Positions 9,214 through 18,335 of a stretch of DNA of 64,000 nt are shown here, in pieces; positions within the stretch are counted from its first letter, which is position 1; each line of letters begins with the position of its first letter. The stretch lies in contig CALGKB010000009.1 of NCBI GenBank assembly GCA_937927915.1, forward strand, positions 62,001 to 126,000, written 5' to 3'. The notes below the pieces were generated by a model. It searched no databases and was not told the DNA's origin. It saw only the letters and a program-made list of their open reading frames with translations. Both the position numbers and the translations under genes were made by a program. The DNA comes from an uncultured Pseudanabaenaceae cyanobacterium (GTDB lineage Bacteria; Cyanobacteriota; Cyanobacteriia; Pseudanabaenales; Pseudanabaenaceae).

Positions 9214-10443
9214 ATGCTGGATTTGACCGCTTGTCTGGCAAGTGCCTTCAACAGTGTGCCAGAGTTTAGCAAATTTACTAACCATGCCCAGCTCCTGCGT
9301 ACAGCGGCGGATGCCCTCAAAACATATCGCCTCGACATCCTGGAAGCTAATACCCTTGACCTGGAAGCCAGTCGGGAGATGTCTATCCCTGATTTGATCA
9401 CAGGCTGGCTAAAACTCACCCCCGATCGCTTGCAGGCTGCCATTGACTGTCTCTACGAGTTGGCGGATTTGCCCAGTCCCATTTCCCAACGCTCGAGTCC
9501 CTCGGGCTATCGGCGTATTCCTGTGGGGACAGTGGCTTTGGTCTATGAGGCAATCCCGGAACTGAGTATCGTGGCGGCGGGAATGTGCTGGAAGGTGGGG
9601 AATGCTCTCCTCCTACGAGGGGGCAGTGAAGTCTCCCAGACGCAACAGGCGATCGTGAATATTTTGCAGGAAGTGTTGCCCAAGTATGGCTTGCCGAGGG
9701 CATTACTCCAGGAAGTGCCGAAGGGAACTGCCATCAAGGATTTGCTCACCCAGGACAAGTATCTGCGCCTGGTGATCCCCTACGGTCGTCCCAGCTATGT
9801 ACAGCAGATTATGAAACAGACCACAGTGGCGGTGCTGCCTGCTGCTATGGGCAATTGCTACCTTTACATTGCTCCCACTGGCAATCTGGACAAGGCACTT
9901 AGTATCATCCTCGATAGCCGCGTGCGCTTCCCTGACCCCGTCAGTGCTATTGAAAAAGTAATCATCCACCGCTCGTGGTTGGGCAGTCAGGATTTTCTCC
10001 GCCTCCTGTTGCAGTTACAGCAAAAGGGGATTGCTTTACGGGGTTGTGAAATCATCCGCGCTACGACTTGGAATCTGGGTGACCCCTTTGACAATCTGAT
10101 CAAGGAGGAGACAAAGTGGCAGGAGGCGTATCTGGACAATACCCTGGCAATCAAGGTCGTCGATGAACTGGAGGAAGCGATCGCTTGGATTAACCAAAAC
10201 AGCAGCGGTCACTGCGATGGTATTTTGACTGATTCTCTGCGGGAAAGCCAGATATTTGCCAGTCAGGTCAACAGCGGCATTGTCTATATCAATCATTTCA
10301 TTCCCTTCAAGCGCTCCCACCAAAACGCCTATTTCTCGGTCGCTCTCGGTATGAGTAGCATTAAGGCAAGGGGTGGCTCCCGTTCCCCTGGTTTGATCGA
10401 TGTGGAAGCCCTCACCCTCACCAAGCGTGTGTTTGTGGATTAG
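9214..10443 (+). CDS. Gamma-glutamyl phosphate reductase-like protein (ProA family), catalytic Cys absent
   Basis: 409 residues from ATG 9214, chosen because it directly follows the stop of the upstream gene and begins like the family (LDLTACLASAF). It is ProA-like throughout: PVGTVALVYEAIPE, GGSEVSQTQQAI, VIPYGRPSYVQQ, GNCYLYIAP and the C-terminal ARGGSRSPGLIDVEALT. ProA reduces glutamyl-5-phosphate to the semialdehyde in proline synthesis. The catalytic cysteine of ProA lies in a RPSTCNTVETLLV-type motif; the aligned stretch here is RFPDPVSAIEKVII, with Val in place of Cys. It may be a cyanobacterial paralogue with changed activity. Its stop overlaps the gatB stop (TTAG). Confidence 0.8.
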   Translation: MLDLTACLASAFNSVPEFSKFTNHAQLLRTAADALKTYRLDILEANTLDLEASREMSIPDLITGWLKLTPDRLQAAIDCLYELADLPSPISQRSSPSGYRRIPVGTVALVYEAIPELSIVAAGMCWKVGNALLLRGGSEVSQTQQAIVNILQEVLPKYGLPRALLQEVPKGTAIKDLLTQDKYLRLVIPYGRPSYVQQIMKQTTVAVLPAAMGNCYLYIAPTGNLDKALSIILDSRVRFPDPVSAIEKVIIHRSWLGSQDFLRLLLQLQQKGIALRGCEIIRATTWNLGDPFDNLIKEETKWQEAYLDNTLAIKVVDELEEAIAWINQNSSGHCDGILTDSLRESQIFASQVNSGIVYINHFIPFKRSHQNAYFSVALGMSSIKARGGSRSPGLIDVEALTLTKRVFVD

Positions 10444-11897
10444 TTCTCCAGTTTAGCCTTGATCAGGTCATTGGTAGTTTGCGGTTCTGCCTTGCCCTGG
10501 GTGCGTTTCATCACCTGCCCGACAAAGAAACCCAGGAGTTTGGTCTTGCCCGCCCGATACTGCTCCACTTCCTTAGGATGGCTGTTGATGACTTCTGTAA
10601 CGATCGCTTCCAATTCGGCACCCGTCATCACTTTGAGACCCTTGGCAGCCACGAGGTCCTTGACAGTCCCCGCCAATGGTTGGCTGAGGAGTTCGGGTAG
10701 CAGGTCTTTGGCAATTTTGGTGCTGATGGTCTGGTCGGCAATCAGTTGCAGCATCTCTCCCAGGGCAGCGGGGGTGAGGGGAATCTCTGTGATTTTTAGT
10801 TTGTTTTCGTTGAGGTAAGCCGTGATGTCCCCCATGATCCAATTGAAGGCAGGCTTTGGTTCTGCCCCTGTAGCCACTACCGCTTCAAAAAATTCTGCTA
10901 CCGATCGATCGTCAGCAATTAGGTTCGCCTCGTAGGCATTGAGACCATATTCCAGTTGATAACGCTGGCGTTTTTGGCGGGGGAGTTCCGGCAGGGCACT
11001 GCGGTATGCCTCGATTTGTGCAGCTGTTAGGACAATGGGGGGTAAGTCCGGCTCTGGAAAGTAGCGATAATCACTAGACCCCTCTTTTACACGCATCGTG
11101 ATCGTGCGTTGGCTGTTTTCTTCCCACAGGCGGGTTTCCTGCACAATCCTTTCCCCTGCCTCGATCGCTGCCACTTGACGGTCAATTTCGTAGTCGATCG
11201 CCCTCTGGATAGCATTAAAGGAGTTCATGTTTTTAATTTCCACCTTAGTCCCCAATTTGCTGCTACCCTTGGGACGCACCGACACATTCACATCACAGCG
11301 CAGGGAACCCTCCTGCATATTGCCATCACAGACGCCCAAATAGCGGAGAATACGTCGCAGTTCCTGGGCATAGGCAGCCGCTTCCGCCCCCGATCGCATA
11401 TCCGGCTCCGACACGATTTCACAAAGGGGTACTCCAGCACGGTTGTAATCCACCAGGGAGTAACTGGAACCCGCCAGACGGTCTGACCCGGCATGGACTA
11501 ATTTCCCCGCGTCTTCTTCCATGTGCAATCTAGTGATCCCAATGCGTTTCTCTCGTCCCTCCTCCGTGTAGATGGTCAGCCAGCCATTAGTTGCCAGGGG
11601 CAAGTCATACTGGGAGATTTGATAGTTTTTCGGTAAATCAGGATAGAAATACTGCTTGCGGTCAAACTTGCTCAAGGGAGCAATCGTACAATTGAGTGCC
11701 AGCGCCGCTTTGATAGCATACTCCAACGCCTTAGCATTGAGGACAGGCAGCACACCGGGCATTCCCAAACACACGGGACAGACATTGGCGTTAGGGTGAG
11801 CGCCGAAGGTATTGGGGCAATTACAGAAGATTTTGGTCGCCGTCGCCAGTTGACAGTGAATTTCTAAACCAATTACTGCTTCGTAGTTTTCACGCAC
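10440..11897 (-). CDS. gatB: Asp-tRNA(Asn)/Glu-tRNA(Gln) amidotransferase subunit B
   Basis: 485 residues. GatB carries the kinase/transamidation site that converts misacylated Glu-tRNA(Gln) to Gln-tRNA(Gln), working with GatA and GatC in the cytosol. The N-terminus EAVIGLEIHCQLAT, the zinc site with CNCPNTFGAHPNANVCPVCLG, the metal/kinase region LHMEEDAGKL and the C-terminal YqeY-like tail (GFFVGQVMKRTQGKAEP) are all present at normal length. The start is a GTG at 11895-11897. The neighbouring exonuclease-NTPase gene begins 9 bases away on the opposite strand. Confidence 0.97.
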   Translation of the reverse strand: MRENYEAVIGLEIHCQLATATKIFCNCPNTFGAHPNANVCPVCLGMPGVLPVLNAKALEYAIKAALALNCTIAPLSKFDRKQYFYPDLPKNYQISQYDLPLATNGWLTIYTEEGREKRIGITRLHMEEDAGKLVHAGSDRLAGSSYSLVDYNRAGVPLCEIVSEPDMRSGAEAAAYAQELRRILRYLGVCDGNMQEGSLRCDVNVSVRPKGSSKLGTKVEIKNMNSFNAIQRAIDYEIDRQVAAIEAGERIVQETRLWEENSQRTITMRVKEGSSDYRYFPEPDLPPIVLTAAQIEAYRSALPELPRQKRQRYQLEYGLNAYEANLIADDRSVAEFFEAVVATGAEPKPAFNWIMGDITAYLNENKLKITEIPLTPAALGEMLQLIADQTISTKIAKDLLPELLSQPLAGTVKDLVAAKGLKVMTGAELEAIVTEVINSHPKEVEQYRAGKTKLLGFFVGQVMKRTQGKAEPQTTNDLIKAKLEN

Positions 11898-11906
11898 ACC
11901 CTTGCC

Positions 11907-14297
11907 TTGAATTCTCCACGCGATCTATATTATAAGCCAGGTCAAGGGACACAGAACCAAGTGGATAGCAGTTTTCTAGTCATCGATACAGAAGGGTATC
12001 CCCACCTCACAGATATTGCTATCGTCAACGATCGGGGGGAAGTCATTTACAACAAACAAGTTGGTGGTCACAATAAACTGTCGCAAATCTTACAAGAAGT
12101 GGCAGCAATAATTGAAAATCAGGTGTTAGTATTTCACTCTGCTAACCATGATATAGAAGTACTGCGGCAGAGTTTTGAGTTTTTGCGCTTGCCCTATCCT
12201 GCCCATCAGACAGTTTGCACGTGGGCGCAGGCAAAAAATTTGTTGCCCCATTTACCCGATTTTTCGCTAGAGTATTTGAGCAAGCATCTTAATCTCAAAG
12301 TTAATGGTCGGCATTTCCGTCCGCAACTAGCCCACACTGCTAAGTACGATGCTTTGTTCACTTATCAACTTTATAAACAGTTAATGTCTATGATTGCCAG
12401 CAATCCTTTTAGTAGTACTAGAGTTGACAATCCCTTTCAAAAACACGCTGACCTCAGCACGGTTTACGCCACGGAATTTCAGCAGCTATCTAATCTCCTG
12501 CAGGCGGTGCGATTGGACCGCAATCACCAGAGTCGGGGAGTGGTAGTAATTGGGGAAGCGGGGTCGGGGAAAACCCATTTGATGATGCGCCTAGCGCAAA
12601 CCCATATTAAAACTAATCGCCTCTTATTTATACCCCAGCCCAACAATCACGAGAGAATTTTTTATCACATTTACTGCTGTACTTTAGAATCTCTATTTCG
12701 CAAAGTTTTAGACAGTAGCTATACCCAGATTGAATACCTCCTAGCAAATACGTTTATCCGTATTGTTGCCGCCTCAGAACAAAATAAACAGACAAGAGTG
12801 GGGCAGTCAATTTTACAGGAATTGCTCCATGACCCCCTCAGTATGTATAGCAAGATTTCCCGCGACACTGTGCAGAACACCCGCACTTGGCAGTACATAG
12901 AAACTAAAACCTTAAATTGGTGGAGTGAGACCTACGGGGCTGGGGGATTTGGCTTAAGTATTTTGCGGGGCATTGTCAAATTCTGTCGCTATCGCGATGT
13001 GCAGAAAAGGGAGATCGTCCGACGCTGGCTGTCGGGGCAGGTGATGTTGCCAGAGGAACTAACGGATGTGGATTTACCGAATTGGGAAGAGGAACTCAGC
13101 CAGGAAAATTTTGCTATCCAAGCGCTGCAAGTCCTCGGTCGTCTGTCCATATTAGATGAACCCCTAATCTTTGTTTTTGACCAACTAGAAGGGCTATGGC
13201 TTAGTCATCACCAGGCTTTATTGCAATCCTTTGGTCATGGAATTAAAGAGTTTTTAACCCAGGTGCCTCACTGTTTGGTGATCCTCAATTTGTTTCCCAA
13301 TCGGTGGCAGTCCTTCCAGCAGGCTTTTGACCCCTCGGTGACAGAAAGAATTACCGATGCTGTTGTCCTACAGCGCCCTGATGACGAACAGATGTGGGCA
13401 ATTTTACAACTGCGCAGCCAAGAGGTAGGTATTAACTTAGAAAAACTGTTTACACCGACGGAACGGGCGGAAATCCTGCAGCAAAAATCTATCCGATCGG
13501 TCTTAAAACGAGCCTCTCAGTATTTTCAACACAAAGTATATGGGTGGCCCTTACCGCCCCTAGAAGTTGTCTTGCCTCCCGGCCGGAATCGTGAGCCAAG
13601 TAGTAATGAAACTGTTGAGACAAGTATTAAATTGGCGGAAATTGAGGAGCGGTTGACTAACTTAGAAAATACAATCAAGGAGATACAAAATCGGTTGCCC
13701 TCAGTGATAGACAATGGGGGCGCGTCTATAGAAATCCAGCAATTTCTGAAGGACTTGGAACAAAAGTTGGAAGCATCCTATGATCCCCATGCTATTATCA
13801 CAGAGGCAAATGATATTGGCAGATTGCGCACAATTGCCGAAAGTTTTCAACCCCAATCGGGTTTCCAGATTTCCGTTTTACCCGTCCCCAGACTAAAGCT
13901 GCCAGAGCACATTTTATTGCAGTGGGAAAAGAAAGAAAAAGAATATGCCATTGGATTCATCTATGGCAATGTCAATGATTTCACCAACCGCATCAAGAAT
14001 TGGAATCAATTGCTACCTGAATTTCCCCAGACCCAATTTATCTTAATTCGGGATGCCCGAGAACCCCAGATTCGCCATACCGCTAAAGTAGGACGGGCAG
14101 AAATTACCAAGCTCAACCAGAGTAACCAGGGACGCTTTATGGTCATGGACCGCCAAGACCGCATCCGTTTTGATCTCTGTTATGAATTGATCGTGGCAGT
14201 GCAAAACCGTGACCTGGAAGTACCTCTAGAAAAAGCGATCGATGCCCTCCTCCGCTATATCCCCTCCTACTGGCTGCTACAAATCTTGGCAGGTTAG
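11907..14297 (+). CDS. DEDDh exonuclease fused to P-loop NTPase, candidate defence or repair protein
   Basis: 796 residues in the longest frame. Residues about 22-160 form a DnaQ-like 3'-5' exonuclease with Asp27-Thr-Glu29, Asp82 in NHDIEVL, and His143/Asp148 in HTAKYD, the DEDDh pattern. Residues about 190-560 are an AAA/STAND-like ATPase with Walker A GEAGSGKT (216-223) and Walker B IFVFDQLE (421-428). A coiled coil (about 572-596, IEERLTNLENTIKEIQNRL) leads to a 200-residue C-terminal domain I cannot assign. The start is poor: the first codon is TTG at 11907 and a GTG at 11961 is an alternative. It stands alone between gatB and lipA. A role in nucleic-acid surveillance is inference. Confidence 0.7.
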   Translation: MNSPRDLYYKPGQGTQNQVDSSFLVIDTEGYPHLTDIAIVNDRGEVIYNKQVGGHNKLSQILQEVAAIIENQVLVFHSANHDIEVLRQSFEFLRLPYPAHQTVCTWAQAKNLLPHLPDFSLEYLSKHLNLKVNGRHFRPQLAHTAKYDALFTYQLYKQLMSMIASNPFSSTRVDNPFQKHADLSTVYATEFQQLSNLLQAVRLDRNHQSRGVVVIGEAGSGKTHLMMRLAQTHIKTNRLLFIPQPNNHERIFYHIYCCTLESLFRKVLDSSYTQIEYLLANTFIRIVAASEQNKQTRVGQSILQELLHDPLSMYSKISRDTVQNTRTWQYIETKTLNWWSETYGAGGFGLSILRGIVKFCRYRDVQKREIVRRWLSGQVMLPEELTDVDLPNWEEELSQENFAIQALQVLGRLSILDEPLIFVFDQLEGLWLSHHQALLQSFGHGIKEFLTQVPHCLVILNLFPNRWQSFQQAFDPSVTERITDAVVLQRPDDEQMWAILQLRSQEVGINLEKLFTPTERAEILQQKSIRSVLKRASQYFQHKVYGWPLPPLEVVLPPGRNREPSSNETVETSIKLAEIEERLTNLENTIKEIQNRLPSVIDNGGASIEIQQFLKDLEQKLEASYDPHAIITEANDIGRLRTIAESFQPQSGFQISVLPVPRLKLPEHILLQWEKKEKEYAIGFIYGNVNDFTNRIKNWNQLLPEFPQTQFILIRDAREPQIRHTAKVGRAEITKLNQSNQGRFMVMDRQDRIRFDLCYELIVAVQNRDLEVPLEKAIDALLRYIPSYWLLQILAG

Positions 14298-14343
14298 GCT
14301 GGTTTGGGTTAAAATCTGAAGATGGCTAAGTTAACTTACCTAA

Positions 14344-15216
14344 ATGTCCACAGCAAAGCCAGACTGGTTACGGGTAAAAGCCCCCCAATGGGAACGGGTG
14401 GGAACTGTCAAGGAGATTCTGCGGGATTTACATCTGAATACAGTCTGTGAGGAAGCTTCCTGCCCCAACATTGGCGAGTGTTTCCACGCTGGTACTGCTA
14501 CTTTTTTGATCATGGGTCCCGCCTGTACCCGTGCCTGCCCCTACTGCGATATAGATTTTGACAAAACCCCCAGGGGACTAGACCCCACAGAACCCGATCG
14601 GCTGGCAGAGGCTGTCTACCGTCTAGGCTTGCGCCATGTGGTGATTACCTCCGTTAACCGCGATGACCTCCCTGATGGGGGAGCTAGTCAGTTTGCTAAA
14701 TGTATCCACGCTATTCGCCAGCGGATGCCTCAAACTACGATCGAGGTCTTGATCCCTGACTTCTGTGGCAATAGGGATGCTTTGCAAACAGTCATTGCTG
14801 CCGAGCCGGAAGTGCTCAATCACAATACAGAAACAGTACCGCGCCTCTATCGTAAAGTACGCCCTCAGGGGAACTATGAGCGGTCCTTAAATTTGCTTAA
14901 ACTTGCGCGGGAAATGGCACCCCGCCTCTATACTAAATCGGGGATCATGGTGGGCTTGGGTGAAACAGAATCAGAAATTATAGCGGTTATGGCAGACCTG
15001 CGGCGTGTAAATTGTGATATTCTCACGATCGGGCAGTACCTACAGCCCTCTCCCAAGCATCTAGCGGTAGCGGAATTTATCCCGCCCGAAAATTTCGATC
15101 GGTGGCGACACCTAGGGGAAGAGATGGGTTTTTTACAGGTGGTGGCTTCCCCCTTAACCCGTAGTTCCTACCATGCCGCCGAAGTGCAACGACTTATGTC
15201 CACATACCCACGTTAG
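14344..15216 (+). CDS. lipA: Lipoyl synthase
   Basis: 290 residues. This radical-SAM enzyme inserts two sulfurs into octanoyl groups on E2 and GcvH proteins. Both clusters' ligands are visible: the auxiliary [4Fe-4S] site [12 protein letters not shown] and the radical-SAM triad CTRACPYC. The terminal RSSYHA motif, whose Ser ligates the auxiliary cluster, is present. Length is normal. The HlyD-like gene starts 1 base after its stop. Confidence 0.96.
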   Translation: MSTAKPDWLRVKAPQWERVGTVKEILRDLHLNTVCEEASCPNIGECFHAGTATFLIMGPACTRACPYCDIDFDKTPRGLDPTEPDRLAEAVYRLGLRHVVITSVNRDDLPDGGASQFAKCIHAIRQRMPQTTIEVLIPDFCGNRDALQTVIAAEPEVLNHNTETVPRLYRKVRPQGNYERSLNLLKLAREMAPRLYTKSGIMVGLGETESEIIAVMADLRRVNCDILTIGQYLQPSPKHLAVAEFIPPENFDRWRHLGEEMGFLQVVASPLTRSSYHAAEVQRLMSTYPR

Positions 15217-15217
15217 T

Positions 15218-15838
15218 ATGGTCAAACTCAGCTGGCAGACATCCATTCTGTTGGGACTCCTGGGGCTAGGAAGCCTAGCTCTCTCCCTGGAACAGCCCTC
15301 CCCCGCTAACTCTAATAACATTCCCACCGTCCGCAAAACTGTTAAAAATGTCAGTGCCCCAGGGGAAATTCGTAATAGAGGGAAAACGGTTACCCTAGTG
15401 CCCCCCGCCGATATTAGCCGTACCCTTGTGCGAGTGGGGGATGCAGTACAAGCGGGGCAAGTAATTTTTTTGCGGGACAGTTACCACAAACTGATGGCAA
15501 GACTGCAGGCATCTCCCCAACTGTGGGAGCAGCTCAGCCCCCAACTACCAGAAACGAAAGTGAAAGCACCGATCGGGGGACAGATTCTCCGCCTTGAACC
15601 CGTTGTGGAAATCGGTAACTTGACTGACCTGCAGGTGATTGCTTTCCTGGACCCCGCAACTGTAAAAGTGGGGCAGTCCGTACTGATTTTGTGTCCCCAG
15701 CAGGAATTGCAAGGCACGATCGGGGCAGTAGCTGCTGATCATGTGGTTATAGAACTGGCGGACCCCAGCCAAGTGCTCACCCTACTTGACCATGACTTTA
15801 AGGTAAAGATTGTTGACAGTGTAGCCTCTATTTATTAA
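15218..15838 (+). CDS. Secreted or membrane-anchored HlyD/biotinyl-lipoyl-like protein
   Basis: 206 residues from ATG 15218, which lies 1 base after the lipA stop. An N-terminal hydrophobic segment (ILLGLLGLGSLALSL) looks like a signal or anchor. The rest has the barrel-sandwich hybrid pattern of periplasmic adaptor proteins (VRVGDAVQAGQVIFLRD, KVKAPIGGQILRLEP, VGQSVLILCPQQELQGTI) but lacks the long coiled-coil hairpin of a full membrane fusion protein. It may be a short relative of DevB/HlyD adaptors. No transporter gene is adjacent, so its partner is unknown. Confidence 0.65.
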   Translation: MVKLSWQTSILLGLLGLGSLALSLEQPSPANSNNIPTVRKTVKNVSAPGEIRNRGKTVTLVPPADISRTLVRVGDAVQAGQVIFLRDSYHKLMARLQASPQLWEQLSPQLPETKVKAPIGGQILRLEPVVEIGNLTDLQVIAFLDPATVKVGQSVLILCPQQELQGTIGAVAADHVVIELADPSQVLTLLDHDFKVKIVDSVASIY

Positions 15839-15868
15839 AATTAAAGATTGTCGCTTATTTTTGCAGTC

Positions 15869-16258
15869 ATGGATGCCGCAACGATCATCAAGCAGGTGGA
15901 GGCAAAGTATCTCAAGCCTAATGTACCCCAGATATATGTAGGAGATACGGTAAAAGTAGGGGTAAAGATTATAGAGGGGGGTAAGGAACGGGTACAGCCC
16001 TACGAGGGGGTAGTAATTGCCAAGCGGCATTCGGGGGTCAACGCCACAATTACCGTCAGAAAAGTATTTCAGGGCATAGGGGTTGAGCGGGTATTTTTAC
16101 TCCATTCCCCCAAGGTAGCTTACATCAATGTTCTCAAGCGTGGTAAAGTCAGACGGGCTAAGCTCTTTTACTTGCGCAAGCGGGTGGGTAAAGCTACTAG
16201 AATTAAGCAACGCTTCGATCGTCCTATAGAAAGTAGTGGCAAAGTCACAAAGCAGTGA
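15869..16258 (+). CDS. rplS: 50S ribosomal protein L19
   Basis: 129 residues, a component of the large subunit at the 30S-50S interface. Recognised by [27 protein letters not shown] and the C-terminal [25 protein letters not shown] start at ATG 15869 ([15 protein letters not shown]); the frame is open slightly upstream. tRNA-Trp follows 22 bases downstream. In many cyanobacteria this pair is followed by secE-nusG-rplK, which are not found here because the accessory island begins. Confidence 0.96.
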   Translation: MDAATIIKQVEAKYLKPNVPQIYVGDTVKVGVKIIEGGKERVQPYEGVVIAKRHSGVNATITVRKVFQGIGVERVFLLHSPKVAYINVLKRGKVRRAKLFYLRKRVGKATRIKQRFDRPIESSGKVTKQ

Positions 16259-16280
16259 TAGAATATAAAAACAACCGAGA

Positions 16281-16353
16281 GCGTCCTTAGTTCAGTTGGT
16301 AGAACGTCGGTCTCCAAAACCGGATGTCGGGGGTTCGAGTCCTCCAGGGCGCG
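16281..16353 (+). tRNA. trnW-CCA: tRNA-Trp (anticodon CCA)
   Basis: Acceptor stem GCGTCCT pairs with AGGGCGC (one G-U), discriminator G. The anticodon loop CTCCAAA gives CCA, and the T-arm contains GTTCGAGTC. It is the last clear backbone gene before the accessory island, so its 3' end is a plausible integration site. CCA is not encoded. Confidence 0.95.
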
Positions 16354-16503
16354 TAACAAGTTTTTCTCTCTCTCTTTTCTTCTAAGCTCCCCTAGAAAGC
16401 TAGTTTTACTTTCCTCCTACTAAATGGGCTGGGTTCAGAGTAAGATAAAGGGTTGCAGGGGATAGGTGTAGAGAGTTGGGGGGACAAAAGTAGTAGTGGA
16501 GAT

Positions 16504-16788
16504 ATGTTGCGACTAGAAGAGCTAATTCCTGGTATTGTAATCAAGGGTATTATTCCCAACCAGAAGGTCACTGTTGTTAATGTTAAATGGCATGGTAATG
16601 ATGTTGTAGAACTGATTTATAAAGACAGCAGTGGTCAGCCCCATACGGAACTTTTATTTCGCGATCGGGAAATAGAACTAGAAGCTGTAGTGGAAAAGAA
16701 GCCTTGGAGTTTGGAGGCGGAGGGGGAGCTATTTAGATTAGTTTCAGAAGCCCATCGTATTAGCCTTGCTCACCTATTTGAGCCATAG
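16504..16788 (+). pseudogene. N-terminal stub of a SNF2-family defence helicase
   Basis: 95 residues (LEELIPGIVIKGIIPNQKV, ELIYKDSSGQPHTELLF, PWSLEAEGELFRLVSEAHRI, LAHLFEP). As I recall them, full-length SNF2 helicases of anti-phage and restriction loci begin in just this way and continue with a helicase core (PLPHQI, then Walker A GAGKT). Here a TAG follows LAHLFEP, so the whole motor is gone. The start ATG at 16504 fits the family. A C-terminal fragment of a DUF1156 methylase from the same kind of locus is found on the same strand at 32849-34014. Confidence 0.7.
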
Positions 16789-17019
16789 AACCCCCCTTTA
16801 CTCCGGGTAGGGAGTGATCTATACCTAACGATAACCACCAAGCTCATAAGTCACTCAAATGAAGCACAAGAGTCGCACGAGCGGGGGCAGGAGCAAAGGG
16901 TAATCGTCTTCAAAGCCCGGCACGAACGGCGGCGGATGAAGGTCGGTCTATTTACATTCAGCGGCCGTAGGTAGTAAGGAGATTTTCGATGTCGGTAAAG
17001 TCAAGATGAAACTCCCATT

Positions 17020-17337
17020 ATGTTTATTCAAGTGACGACAAAGCGTGGTGGAAAGACATGGCATTCAAGTATCGTTGGCAGCCAACTGACGTCTCCAAAA
17101 GATGACGAGAGGAATTTTAGGGTGTTTGTTGATTTAGGTGATACAACCGCCCACCCGCACTACTGGATTGTGACAGATTGGTGGTTAAAGGACAACATCC
17201 ACAAGACACACCAAGAGTATCTGAAAAAACATGGCGGAATACGTCCTGGAAATCCAGAATCAAAGCATCACGCTATTGAGGAAAGTAGGCTTGAACAATG
17301 GAAAGATCGCTGGGATATTCTTGGTATCTTTGAGTAA
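17020..17337 (+). CDS. Small conserved hypothetical protein
   Basis: 105 residues, soluble, rich in aromatic and charged residues (HYWIVTDWWLKDNIHKTHQ, ESKHHAIEESRLEQWKDRWDIL). The HHAIE...W..RWDIL ending is of a kind I associate with small proteins near restriction genes, but I cannot name the family. It may be complete or the C-terminal part of something longer; no coding continuation is clear upstream. It lies between a helicase stub and a methyltransferase gene inside the island. Confidence 0.5.
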   Translation: MFIQVTTKRGGKTWHSSIVGSQLTSPKDDERNFRVFVDLGDTTAHPHYWIVTDWWLKDNIHKTHQEYLKKHGGIRPGNPESKHHAIEESRLEQWKDRWDILGIFE

Positions 17338-17672
17338 GCAGCGAAGCCGAACCGCGTGTCGGTCAGGGCGAACCAGGCCATGAGTGTAGTCCCACACCGT
17401 TCTCGGCGCGATTGAGCAGCTAATCTGAGGAGGGCTTTCAGAAATCAAAGCGCCCACTCAGGTCCAGCCTCGCGGTGAATCGCACCCCAATTAATACAAT
17501 GCCAATTGTAAGCCTGGGGTTGGGATTTGCGAAAGAGTGCCAAGGTTTGCCCCAGGGAGTCTGTCCAACAAGCCGGAAGCTGCCCAGAAACATCTTTCGG
17601 AGCCGAGCGCGGTGCCTCAAAGAAAAAGTCGTTGTACTCGTAAAATTCTTCAGTTATACTGATTTCGTGAAA
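17338..17672. other. 335-base gap with no assignable gene
   Basis: No convincing plus-strand gene precedes the methyltransferase start. A minus-strand frame of about 97 codons crosses it (17445-17738), with the protein-like stretch EYNDFFFEAPRSAPKDVSG, but it runs into the methyltransferase gene on the other strand and I do not recognise it. It could be a remnant of a gene interrupted when the restriction system arrived. Confidence 0.35.
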
Positions 17673-18335
17673 ATGAATCCCCTTATTAAAACGACTCAGC
17701 GCGTGGCCGACTACGGCGAGGTGCTCACCCCGCCACACATCGTGAAGGCTATGCTGGATTTAGTGGCACAGGAAGCGGATCGGATTGATTCTCGTTTCCT
17801 CGAACCCGCCTGCGGCACGGGGAATTTTCTGATCGAAGTGCTGCAGCGTAAACTGCGCGTGGTGGAAAAACGCTACCGCCGAAGCCAGTTGGACTACGAA
17901 CGGTATGCCGTTGTGGCGGTGTCCTCGTTGTACGGCATTGACATTCTGGAAGACAACGCTGAGGAGTGCCGCCAGTGCCTGTACGAAACTTTCGATGCGG
18001 CCTATACGGCTCTTTATGGTGACAAGACCAAAACCGCTTGTCGAGAGAGTGTGCGCTATCTCCTCAAACGCAACATCGTTCATGGCGATGCCCTCTCGCT
18101 GCAAACCGTCGGCGAGAACCCGCAACCGATCGTCTTTGGCGAATGGTCGCTGGTCAACGGCAGCCTGCTCAAACGGCGCGATTTTGCCTTTCACGAGATG
18201 GTGCAGCAGGCTTCCATGCGCGAATTGCCGCTGTTTTCGGATTTGGGCGAAGAAGTGTTCATCCCGGAGCCAGTCAAAGAGTACCCGCCGGTGCATTTTC
18301 TGGAGTTAGCCCATGCCTTTGCCGACGAGTTATAA
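17673..18335 (+). CDS. N6-adenine-type DNA methyltransferase of a two-methylase restriction system
   Basis: 220 residues from ATG 17673. It opens with YGEVLTPPHIVKAMLDLV, typical of restriction-modification M subunits, then motif I FLEPACGTGNFLIEVL (SAM binding) and a VSSLYGIDILEDNAEECRQ segment. An NPPY/DPPY-type motif IV is not seen. It overlaps the next methylase frame by 23 bases and belongs, with that gene and the helicase at 20446-22224, to one restriction locus that has been broken. GC content is visibly higher than in the inserted module that follows, consistent with separate origins. Confidence 0.7.
   Translation: MNPLIKTTQRVADYGEVLTPPHIVKAMLDLVAQEADRIDSRFLEPACGTGNFLIEVLQRKLRVVEKRYRRSQLDYERYAVVAVSSLYGIDILEDNAEECRQCLYETFDAAYTALYGDKTKTACRESVRYLLKRNIVHGDALSLQTVGENPQPIVFGEWSLVNGSLLKRRDFAFHEMVQQASMRELPLFSDLGEEVFIPEPVKEYPPVHFLELAHAFADEL

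Noticed and set aside
16168-16359. Minus-strand frame over the tRNA-Trp region with a DSNPRHPVLETD-like peptide
   Set aside because: It is the reverse reading of the tRNA gene, a well-known false gene pattern. A similar frame at 34396-34629 only reflects the tRNA-like fragment.
16835-16990. ACCTAAC followed by a possible attC left arm
   Set aside because: No complementary right arm with a GTTA core is found downstream, and no gene end adjoins it in the expected way.
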